Of a DNA stretch of 64,000 nucleotides, positions 26,655-33,987 are shown piece by piece. Each line of letters starts with the position of its first letter. The first letter of the stretch is position 1. Origin of the DNA: Bacteroidota bacterium (GTDB taxonomy: Bacteria > Bacteroidota > Bacteroidia > Cytophagales > Cyclobacteriaceae). The position numbers were made by a program, and so were the translations under genes. Location of the stretch: assembly GCA_023417065.1 (NCBI GenBank), contig JAEZGH010000181.1, positions 1-64,000 on the forward strand. The letters run 5' to 3'. Below the pieces are notes generated by a model. It made no database searches, was not told where the DNA came from, and was given only the letters and a program-made list of their open reading frames with translations.

Positions 26655-27698
26655 ATGGCAAACCTTAAAAAGCATGGCATCTCCGACGTGTTCTCTGTAG
26701 CAACCGGTGTATGGGGGAAAAAGGATGTATTCGTCAATTATTATTTCATCCAGGACCAGAATTCAAAAGACTGGGCACTTGTGGACGCGGGACTTAAATG
26801 GTCCGCGCCCCGGATCAAGGCCACGGCTGTTGAACTGTTCGGTAACAAGCCTCCAGCATGCATTATTCTGACACACGGGCACTTCGACCATGTCGGGTCA
26901 CTTGCCGCGCTTGCTTCGTATTGGCGGGTGCCGATCTACGCTCACCCTATGGAGCTGCCTTTCCTTACCGGGAAGTCGTCTTATCCGCCGGCTGACCCCA
27001 CCGTGGGAGGCGGAATGATGGCAACCATGTCGTGGATGTACCCCCTGGGACCAATTGACGTTCACGATCAGATCAGGGCGCTTCCGCTGGACAATACCAT
27101 ACCGGGGTTCTCAGGATGGAAATACATTCATACGCCTGGTCACTCGCCGGGACACATCAGCCTCTTCCGCGAAAGCGACAAGACACTTATTGCCGGGGAT
27201 GCTTTTGTCACGACCAAGGCTGAATCAGCACTGTATGCGCTGACGTACAAGAAGCACCTGTCCGGACCGCCAAAATATCTGACCTGCAACTGGGCTTCTG
27301 CGAAGATTTCAGTTCTCAAACTGGCGGCACTCGATCCGGAGATCGTTGCCACCGGCCACGGCCATCCGATGTACGGTGATGAGATGCGGAATTCCCTGCA
27401 TCGTCTCGCCCGCCGTTTTGATGAGCTTGCTCAACCCGTATCCGGCCGGTATATCAACGAACCTGCCGTGACCGATGAAACCGGAGTATTATATCTTCCT
27501 GCAAGAAAGGAGTCTGTGCCTACCGCCCTCAAGATCGTGGGGATTTCGCTGGCAGTTGCGTCGCTGGGATACCTTCTCTATTCGCAGCTGCGGAAGCGTC
27601 CTGAGCTCGCGGACGGTATCCGCTCCAGAGGACGCGAAGTGGCCAGGAAGCTAAAGGAGAAAGCACTGACGCACGAACCGGTCTCATCAATCCATTAA
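26655..27698 (+). CDS. MBL-fold metallo-hydrolase with C-terminal membrane helix
   Basis: 347 residues. The binuclear zinc motif THGHFDHVGS is near residue 73, followed by HTPGHSPGHISLF, LIAGDAFVT and ATGHGHPMYG. This is the class of glyoxalase II-like hydrolases. After residue 285 there is a hydrophobic helix (IVGISLAVASLGYLLY) and then a basic tail with Lys/Arg-rich helices, so the enzyme is tethered to the inner membrane with the catalytic part at its N-terminal side. The tail is not standard for the family. It follows the amidohydrolase by 87 bp; co-transcription is possible. Confidence 0.85.
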   Translation: MANLKKHGISDVFSVATGVWGKKDVFVNYYFIQDQNSKDWALVDAGLKWSAPRIKATAVELFGNKPPACIILTHGHFDHVGSLAALASYWRVPIYAHPMELPFLTGKSSYPPADPTVGGGMMATMSWMYPLGPIDVHDQIRALPLDNTIPGFSGWKYIHTPGHSPGHISLFRESDKTLIAGDAFVTTKAESALYALTYKKHLSGPPKYLTCNWASAKISVLKLAALDPEIVATGHGHPMYGDEMRNSLHRLARRFDELAQPVSGRYINEPAVTDETGVLYLPARKESVPTALKIVGISLAVASLGYLLYSQLRKRPELADGIRSRGREVARKLKEKALTHEPVSSIH

Positions 27699-27876
27699 CT
27701 TCCACGGAACTGATAAGCTGGGTGGTACCTGTCTGGTCTCCTTCGTGGACCATACGGGGACTCGGGAGACGATTCTGACGACAATCCGGGGCGATACGAG
27801 CGAACCTCCAACCGACGCTCCTTCTCTTTTTGCTAATCTTTAAATGTTTAAACACCATTAAAATCCGAGAGATAAC

Positions 27877-27949
27877 CTGTATATAACCCGTATATAAGCT
27901 GTATATAAGCTGTATATAAGCTGTACCTATATAGGTACGGCTTATATAC
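27877..27949. repeat. Four tandem 11-bp units running into a 38-bp palindrome
   Basis: Units at 27877, 27888, 27899 and 27910 with consensus CTGTATATAAG. The last unit is also the left arm of a palindrome at 27912-27949 centred on GTACCTATATAGGTAC; the arms differ at a single base pair (T versus G). Confidence 0.85.
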
Positions 27950-28188
27950 TCTTCATTTCGGGTTATGACAGCGCAAGCACAGGTTACCATGATAGCGGCC
28001 GGGAAAGCGGCCCGTGTTGCGAATATTTTAGCCTGGACGACGGTCTTGTGAGGACGAAAAAAATGAACCACGAAGCCGACGTTCAGCGAACGGGCTGAGT
28101 GTACAGGAAATCAGGCACCGAGCTGCGGAAAATGGCAAACAGGCTACCGGACTACCGGAATACCGGGCAACCGACAACATTGTCCATC

Positions 28189-28366
28189 TTTCCTCGACCT
28201 TTCTTCGACCTTTCCCCGACCTTTGGAGCTATTTACGGCAGTATTAAGGCAAGTATTTGGGATACATATGCTAGTTTTGAAAATCAGGAATTGGGATATA
28301 CTTGCTAAGAGTAAGCCGTAATACTGCCATATACTCGAAGTCTTGTCGAAGACCTGTCGAGGTTAC
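28189..28366. repeat. Long imperfect inverted repeat built from 11-bp units
   Basis: The outer left part is three 11-bp units (TTTCCTCGACC, TTTCTTCGACC, TTTCCCCGACC at 28189-28221). The outer right part is a degenerate 11-bp series (TCGAAGTCTTG, TCGAAGACCTG, near 28335-28366), roughly its reverse complement. The inner arms GGCAGTATTA (28237) and TAATACTGCC (to 28328) are exact, and GGCAAGTAT pairs with ATACTTGC. Confidence 0.75.
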
Positions 28367-28669
28367 CTTGGAGAAACAGGGCTCAACGGTAACAGCTGAC
28401 AGGCAGCCGGCAACAATTCCTCTACCTCACTCTCTCCCTCGCGCTCACTCTCTCTGACTGTAAGGCACAAATGACGGATTAAAAGGTCATGAATACGACG
28501 GAAACGAAGGCTCAGACGATTTTTGCGTTTCTGGCGGGGTATTGCCCGGAACAGGCAGCCACCCGGTTACCGGTGAATCGCTGAACAGGGCACACGTCAC
28601 GCTCACTCCTCAGCTCACACTGCTGGGCTCGAAGGCACAAACGATCCGTTACCCACCTCCCCAAAAATT

Positions 28670-28939
28670 CCGTCATCCTGACCTCACTGGGCTTTCAATT
28701 CATGGCCAGTAAGGGCAAAGCACCAGAACGTTCCTATTATGTTCAATACGAGGAAGTATCTTCGGGAACGAAGGCACATACAAATCGCTTCAACCAAACG
28801 CAGCGCGAGGCGAAAACACTCCGCGGCGACTCGGTCTCTGCTTCTCCCCTCGCTCCACGAATGATCAACGATTCACTGCTTCGTTTACGCGATTCTTCGC
28901 TCCCGCACGCCATCGCACATCCACCGCTCAGAATGACGG
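28670..28939. repeat. MITE-like unit, copy 1
   Basis: 270 bp bounded by CCGTCATCCTGA and TCAGAATGACGG, which are inverted repeats of each other apart from one base. The inside includes an AACGTTCC palindrome word, GAACGAAGGC and GATTCTTCGCTCCCGCA. It is followed by a spacer shared with the next copy. Confidence 0.85.
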
Positions 28940-28996
28940 ATTAAAAGGGGGACGAAGTAAAGGGAACACTGGAGCGTTACTCTTGTCCCCCCAATT

Positions 28997-29259
28997 CCGT
29001 CATCCTGACTTCACTGGGCGTTCAATTCATGACCAGTAAGGGCAAAGCACCGGAACGTTCCTTTTATGTTCAATACGAGGAAGGATCTCGGGAACGAAGG
29101 CACATACGATTCGCTTCGACCGCACGCAGAGTGGTGCGAAAACGCTCCGCAACGCTTCGGTCTCTTTCTACGCTCCCCGAATGATCAACGATTCGCTGCT
29201 TCGTTTACGCGATTCTTCGCTCCCGCAGGCCATCGCACATCCACCGCTCAGAATGACGG
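28997..29259. repeat. MITE-like unit, copy 2
   Basis: 263 bp with the same termini and internal words as copy 1. Copies 1 and 2, with their spacers (containing GGAGCGTTACTCTT), make a direct tandem with a period of about 320-327 bp. Confidence 0.85.
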
Positions 29260-29315
29260 ATTGAAAGGGGACGGAGTAAAAGGGATCACCGGAGCGTTAC
29301 TCTTATCCCCCAATT

Positions 29316-29480
29316 CCGTCATCCTGACCTCACTTAACGTTCAATTCGTGGGTAGTATGTTCAACGCACCGGAACGGTACTCTTATCGTGAGTACGAGGA
29401 AGGATCTTCGGGAACGAAGGCGCATACGAATCGCTTCAACCGCACGCAGAGTGGTGCGGCAACATTCCGCATTTCCGTCC
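29316..29480. repeat. MITE-like unit, copy 3 (truncated)
   Basis: Has the left end CCGTCATCCTGA and the GAAGGATCTTCGGGAACGAA word but lacks the right end TCAGAATGACGG. The array therefore ends in a partial unit. Confidence 0.8.
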
Positions 29481-29556
29481 CATAGGGACGATATGTTTGT
29501 AGCAAACCGGTCCAATTAACGCACACTTTAACAGCAACCGCATTCGAAGGGACTAC

Positions 29557-29581
29557 AATCAAAAATCAGAAATCAAAAATC
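29557..29581. repeat. AATCAGA-type heptamer run at a gene 3' end
   Basis: AATCAAAAATCAGAAATCAA-type sequence, period about 7, running up to the stop codon of the next gene. It resembles the runs at 17956, 18269, 18372 and 59178. Confidence 0.55.
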
Positions 29582-30162
29582 TACGTCGCCCACGTTTTGC
29601 CGTTGCCAGCTTCACCAACAGAAATGCAGCCCTTGTAGGCTCCCGGCACGGGGGAATACTGCAGGACCTGCGTGGCACCAGCTTCAGAGGTAAAGAAACC
29701 AAGCATGGTCAGCTCCTTCGCCATCAGAATAAAAGGCCGGGGCTTCGACGGATCTATCCGGTACGCCTCGACGGCGTCCTTGTGCATCTTGTTAACGAAG
29801 GATACTTTGTCGGCCTCGTCGAGTTTGATGAATGGATCGCCAAACTCCTTCTGCGCCTGATCGTCAAAAGACTTCAACGCATCGGTGAAACGCTTCTGCT
29901 CATCGGGAGAATATACATCCTTGAGCATCTTGTCGATAAAGCCGGGCACGCCCACGTCTTTGGCTCCGGGAGTGTCGGTGCGGGGAATGATGATCTCGGC
30001 AACATCGGTGATCAGCGCACCTTGTTCTTTCGTCAGAAATTCGGGCTGCCAGTTGATCTGCGGCTCCGCTTTACAACCCTTCAATACACCCATGATGGCT
30101 GGGGCCGATACAGCTCCCCCCATCAGATAAGCGGTACGACGCAATGCTTCTCTTCTATTCAT
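29581..30162 (-). CDS. Gluconate 2-dehydrogenase subunit 3-type protein, Tat-exported
   Basis: 193 residues from ATG 30162. The N-terminus NRREALRRTAYLMGGAVS is a Tat-type signal, with a Cys at about residue 29 (LKGCKAEP) that could be lipidated. The mature part (LTDVAEIIIPRTDTPGAKDVGVPGFIDKM, read in pieces) matches the subunit 3 family that chaperones or exports the flavin subunit of membrane gluconate/sugar dehydrogenases. It is 31 bp downstream of the GMC oxidoreductase, so the two form an enzyme complex. The substrate is unknown. Confidence 0.92.
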   Translation of the reverse strand: MNRREALRRTAYLMGGAVSAPAIMGVLKGCKAEPQINWQPEFLTKEQGALITDVAEIIIPRTDTPGAKDVGVPGFIDKMLKDVYSPDEQKRFTDALKSFDDQAQKEFGDPFIKLDEADKVSFVNKMHKDAVEAYRIDPSKPRPFILMAKELTMLGFFTSEAGATQVLQYSPVPGAYKGCISVGEAGNGKTWAT

Positions 30163-30193
30163 ATCCGGTTGATTTTCTGTCTTTTAGAAGTTA

Positions 30194-31897
30194 CTATATG
30201 TTCTGACGCTTCAATTCCTGTACGGCGTAATCGACGGCACGCGCCGTTAATGCCATATACGTGAGAGACGGGTTTTGGCACCCTGCCGATGTCATGGCTG
30301 ATCCATCCGTAACGAAGACGTTCTTGCACGCATGCACCTGGTTCCATTTGTTGAGCACGGATGTTTTCGGATCGCGTCCCATGCGGGCGGTACCCATCTC
30401 ATGGATACCTAATCCAATGCCCGTTTCGCGGTCGTACGTGACCACGTTTTTATATCCTGCCGCGTCAAGCATCTCGCCGGCGTCGTTGGCCATGTCCTTG
30501 CGCATCTTCAGTTCATTGTCCCGAAGGATGGCATCGAACGTCAGCGTGGGCAAGCCATACTTATCCTTGACGTCCTTATTGAGCTTCACGTGATTTTCGT
30601 GGTACGGGAGGATTTCACCAAAGCCGGTCATCCCGATGGTCCACTTTCCTGGCTCGGCTACCGCTTCCTTGAGTTCGGCGCCAATGTTCATTTCAGCCAC
30701 CATTCTGGTCCAGCCTTCGCGACTTGCAGCACCCTGGTAGCCGAATCCGCGGAGATAGTCGCGCTTGTCGTTACCGATGTTCCGGAAACGCGGGATGTAG
30801 AACCCGTTGGCTCGTCTTCCTGAATAGTAGTTATCTTCAAATCCTTCGACCTGTGCACTGGCGCCCACGCCTAGATGGTGGTCCATGATATTGCAGCCAA
30901 GCTCACCGCTGTCGTTTCCGAACCCATTGGGGAACCGGTTCGATACCGAATTCAGCATGATGAACGTCGATCCGAAGGTAGACGCACAAAGGAAGATCAC
31001 CTTTGAGAAGTAATCTACCTGCTCGCCGGTTTCTGCATCGAGCACGCGTACACCTGTGGCCTTGTTTTTCGCCTCGTCGTAAATCAGTTCATAAACAATT
31101 GAATTGGGCCTGAGGGTCATGTTGCCGGTTTTCTCGGCGGCGGGAAGTGTTGACGAGTTGCTGCTGAAGTAGCCTCCGTAGGGACAACCGCGACTGCAGA
31201 GGTTCCGGTATTGGCACGTTCCCCGCAGCGGACTGTGTGGGAGCGGCGCGGTGGCGTTGGCAGTACGGCCAATGGTAAGAACGCGATTGAACCGGTTCGC
31301 CATCTTCTCCTTGAGGTCCAGTTCGACACAGTTCAAATCCATCGGCGGAAGGAATTGGCCATCAGGAAGTTGAGGCAGCCCGTCCGCGTTTCCGCTTACG
31401 CCGATATAACGTTCGACATAATCATACCACGGAGCCAGGTCGGCATATCGGATCGGCCAGTCAACCGCGATTCCGTCTTTCAGGTTGGCGGTGAAGTCCA
31501 TATCGCCGAGGCGGTAGCTTTGCCGGCCCCACATGATTGAACGACCACCCACGTGGTAACCACGCATCCAGTCGAAGCGGTTTACTTCTGTATAAGGGTT
31601 TTCGAGGTCGTTGACAAACCAGTGTTTCGTCGCCTGACTCACCGTATAGCCTGTCCGTGCCTGCTTGAATTGTTGTTTGAGGTCTTCCTGCGTCGCCCTT
31701 CCCGCGTACGGGAAATCCCATGGATCCTTTGTGGCTGTGGGATAGTCGGGATGTTTTACCATTCGTCCGCGTTCCAGCACCAGCGTCTTCAATCCCTTTT
31801 CGGTCAGCTCCTTTGCCGCCCAACCTCCACTGATTCCCGTTCCGACTACAATTGCGTCAAAAGTGTTTTTCTTTTCGGCGTCCGTATTGAGATTCAT
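30194..31897 (-). CDS. GMC-family FAD oxidoreductase (sugar/alcohol dehydrogenase subunit)
   Basis: 567 residues from ATG 31897. FAD-binding VVGTGISGGWAAKELTEKG is near residue 16. Further GMC motifs are VGGRSIMWGRQSYR and LCSRGCPYGG, and the C-terminal catalytic region has HEMGTARMGRDPKTS (His) and CQNPSLTYMALTARA (Asn). It has no signal peptide of its own, consistent with export alongside the Tat-bearing partner encoded downstream. Oxidises a polyol or sugar with electrons passed to a cytochrome; none is encoded nearby. Confidence 0.93.
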   Translation of the reverse strand: MNLNTDAEKKNTFDAIVVGTGISGGWAAKELTEKGLKTLVLERGRMVKHPDYPTATKDPWDFPYAGRATQEDLKQQFKQARTGYTVSQATKHWFVNDLENPYTEVNRFDWMRGYHVGGRSIMWGRQSYRLGDMDFTANLKDGIAVDWPIRYADLAPWYDYVERYIGVSGNADGLPQLPDGQFLPPMDLNCVELDLKEKMANRFNRVLTIGRTANATAPLPHSPLRGTCQYRNLCSRGCPYGGYFSSNSSTLPAAEKTGNMTLRPNSIVYELIYDEAKNKATGVRVLDAETGEQVDYFSKVIFLCASTFGSTFIMLNSVSNRFPNGFGNDSGELGCNIMDHHLGVGASAQVEGFEDNYYSGRRANGFYIPRFRNIGNDKRDYLRGFGYQGAASREGWTRMVAEMNIGAELKEAVAEPGKWTIGMTGFGEILPYHENHVKLNKDVKDKYGLPTLTFDAILRDNELKMRKDMANDAGEMLDAAGYKNVVTYDRETGIGLGIHEMGTARMGRDPKTSVLNKWNQVHACKNVFVTDGSAMTSAGCQNPSLTYMALTARAVDYAVQELKRQNI

Positions 31898-32018
31898 GAA
31901 TCAAATTTTATTACAAAAAGTTAAAATCCCTGCAAAAACAATTTCGCAAGTTATATCAACGGTGAAATTTTTACCTTCGATGTAAGATAAATGAAAGGAA
32001 AAATTAAAGTCGGAAGGC

Positions 32019-33896
32019 TCAGCCTCCGATGATCTCTGCCAGCGCCAGCCAGCGCATGGTTTTCTCGTCAATGGCGTCGGTCAGTGCCTGGATTTCTTCC
32101 GACCACTTCTGGAGTTCAACGTGCGATGCCGCGCCGGATTGCATTTGGGAAGTAAGGGCAGCCTTTTTTCTTTCGAGTTCCTCGATTTCGCCCTGCAGGG
32201 TTTCGTACTCTTGTTTTTCCTTGTAGGTTGGCTTCTTCTTTTGCGCTGCAGGCTCAGCGAGTGCCGGCTCAGCCTTAACAGGTTCCTTGTCGCGCTTCTG
32301 CCCTTTTGCTTCCTGCTCCTCGACCCAGTCGCGGTAGTCAGTATAATTACCATTGAAGAGCCGGATCTGGCCATCCCCTTCAAATACGAACAACTGGTTT
32401 ACAAGATGATCCATGAAGTAACGGTCGTGAGAGACCAGCAAGAGGCAGCCTGAGAACTTGTCGAGGAAGTCTTCGAGCACGTTCAGTGTGTCGATATCAA
32501 AGTCGTTCGTGGGCTCGTCGAGGATGAGGAAGTTCGGATTTGTCACCAGCAGTTTCAGCAGCTGCAGGCGTTTCTTTTCACCACCGCTGAGTTTGCTGAT
32601 GTAGTTGTATTGCTTTTCCGGGGGAAACAGGAACGTGTCGAGAAACTTCGAAGCGGAAACCTGTGAGCCGTCAGAGAGTGTAATGAACTCGGCAATCTCC
32701 TTCACTTCTTCAATGAGGCGGTTCGCCGGGTTGAGCGTGACGGCTTCCTGAGTGAAGTAACCGAACTTTGTGGTGACGCCGGCGATGATCTCACCCGAAT
32801 CGGGCTTGGCTTTGCCGGTGAGCATATCGAGGAATGTCGATTTGCCCACGCCGTTTTTTCCAACGACACCTATGCGATCGTGTTTCTTGAAAACATAGGA
32901 GAAGTCGTTTACGATGGGAAGTTCGCCAAACCGTTTTGAGATATGATGTACCTCTAGGATTTTTCCACCCTGACGGGCTTCCTTGATGTCGAGTTCCAGT
33001 TTGTCTTTCCGGAGGTCCTGGGAGGCTTTTTCCTGAAGGTCGTAAAAAGCTTCGATCCGGTATTTGGCTTTGGTTCCCCGCGCCTTGGGCTGACGTCGCA
33101 TCCATTCCAATTCTTTCTTGAGCAGGTTCTTGGCTTTGCTGACTTCAGCCTTGAGTATTTCTTCACGCTGTTCTTTCTTTTCCAGGAAGTACGCGTAATT
33201 GCCTTTGTAGCGGTACAGCTGACCGCGGTCGAGCTCGATGATCTCCGTGGCGACGGCATCGAGGAAATACCGGTCGTGGGTGACCATGATCAACGTGATG
33301 GAAGTGCCCTGCAGATAGTTCTCAAGCCACTCAATCGCACTGAGATCCAGGTGGTTGGTGGGCTCATCCATAATGATGAGATCAGGTTCCTGAAGGAGCA
33401 GTTGTGCGAGAAAGATTCGCTTCTTCTGGCCTCCTGAAAGCTCGCCGAACTTCTTTTCAAGATCGGGCACACCAAGTTTTTCAATCACCTCATGGACTTT
33501 CGCTTCATAGTCCCACGCGTTGAGTTCTTCCATCCTTTCCAGCACTTTCTGCATATGGTCAGGGTCCACGTCGGGGTGCTGGAGGCATGCTTCGTATTCC
33601 TTGACAACGCGGGCAATTTCATTCTTATCGGAAAACAGGGCATCCTTGACAATGATACCGTCAGCGACGGTAGGCTGTTGCGTCAGGTACCCGACGCGTA
33701 CGCCTTCGCGGATGCTGACCTTGCCGGCGTCAGGTTCGATCTCGCCGGTGAGAATCCGCAGCAGCGTTGACTTGCCGACACCGTTGTTTCCAACAAATGC
33801 AAACTTTTCACCCTGGGAGATTCCCAGCGTAATGTCACGAAATAACCACTTGTCGTTGTATGTCTTAGCGACCGATTCGGCAGAGAGTAAGTTCAA
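32019..33896 (-). CDS. ABC-F family ATPase (Uup-like)
   Basis: 625 residues. The start appears to be a TTG at 33896 (MNLLSAESVAKTYNDKWLF), as no in-frame ATG lies upstream. It has two ABC domains: Walker A GNNGVGKST (about 37) with signature LSGGQKKRI (about 150), and GKNGVGKST (about 345) with LSGGEKKRL (about 435). A charged linker lies between them. The last 80 residues form a coiled coil (LERKKAALTSQ), as in Uup. There are no membrane segments, so it acts on ribosomes or DNA structures, not in transport. Complete. Confidence 0.93.
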   Translation of the reverse strand: MNLLSAESVAKTYNDKWLFRDITLGISQGEKFAFVGNNGVGKSTLLRILTGEIEPDAGKVSIREGVRVGYLTQQPTVADGIIVKDALFSDKNEIARVVKEYEACLQHPDVDPDHMQKVLERMEELNAWDYEAKVHEVIEKLGVPDLEKKFGELSGGQKKRIFLAQLLLQEPDLIIMDEPTNHLDLSAIEWLENYLQGTSITLIMVTHDRYFLDAVATEIIELDRGQLYRYKGNYAYFLEKKEQREEILKAEVSKAKNLLKKELEWMRRQPKARGTKAKYRIEAFYDLQEKASQDLRKDKLELDIKEARQGGKILEVHHISKRFGELPIVNDFSYVFKKHDRIGVVGKNGVGKSTFLDMLTGKAKPDSGEIIAGVTTKFGYFTQEAVTLNPANRLIEEVKEIAEFITLSDGSQVSASKFLDTFLFPPEKQYNYISKLSGGEKKRLQLLKLLVTNPNFLILDEPTNDFDIDTLNVLEDFLDKFSGCLLLVSHDRYFMDHLVNQLFVFEGDGQIRLFNGNYTDYRDWVEEQEAKGQKRDKEPVKAEPALAEPAAQKKKPTYKEKQEYETLQGEIEELERKKAALTSQMQSGAASHVELQKWSEEIQALTDAIDEKTMRWLALAEIIGG

Positions 33897-33916
33897 AGCA
33901 GGAGCTGTTAAGTCGG

Positions 33917-33924
33917 CAAAGGTA
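33917..33924 (-). promoter_or_regulatory. Possible -7 promoter element for the ABC-F gene
   Basis: TACCTTTG on the minus strand matches TAnnTTTG. The predicted transcript start is about 14 bases before the TTG start at 33896. A TTCTG word about 20 bases further upstream might serve as the -33 region. Suggestive only. Confidence 0.4.
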
Positions 33925-33987
33925 ATGTAAAATCCGGCGTATCGCAGAAGATCGTCAGGTAAATCAACGCGTCACCTATACGTTGGG

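Larger units (their letters stand above)
27699..29580. other. 1.9-kb region without genes (repeat island 2)
   Basis: No open frame here has convincing codon use; those present are translations of repeats. It holds an 11-bp tandem array with a 38-bp palindrome (27877-27949), a long imperfect inverted repeat (28189-28366), a tandem array of MITE-like units (28670-29480) and a heptamer run next to the following gene. Confidence 0.85.

Noticed and set aside
27529..28071. 180-codon open frame on the minus strand
   Set aside because: Overlaps the end of the MBL hydrolase gene and runs through repeat DNA; its translation includes copies of the 11-bp array and is not protein-like.
28702..29485. Open frames inside the MITE-like units
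   Set aside because: They translate repeat units and differ between copies only by the repeat differences; no transposase or other domain is present.
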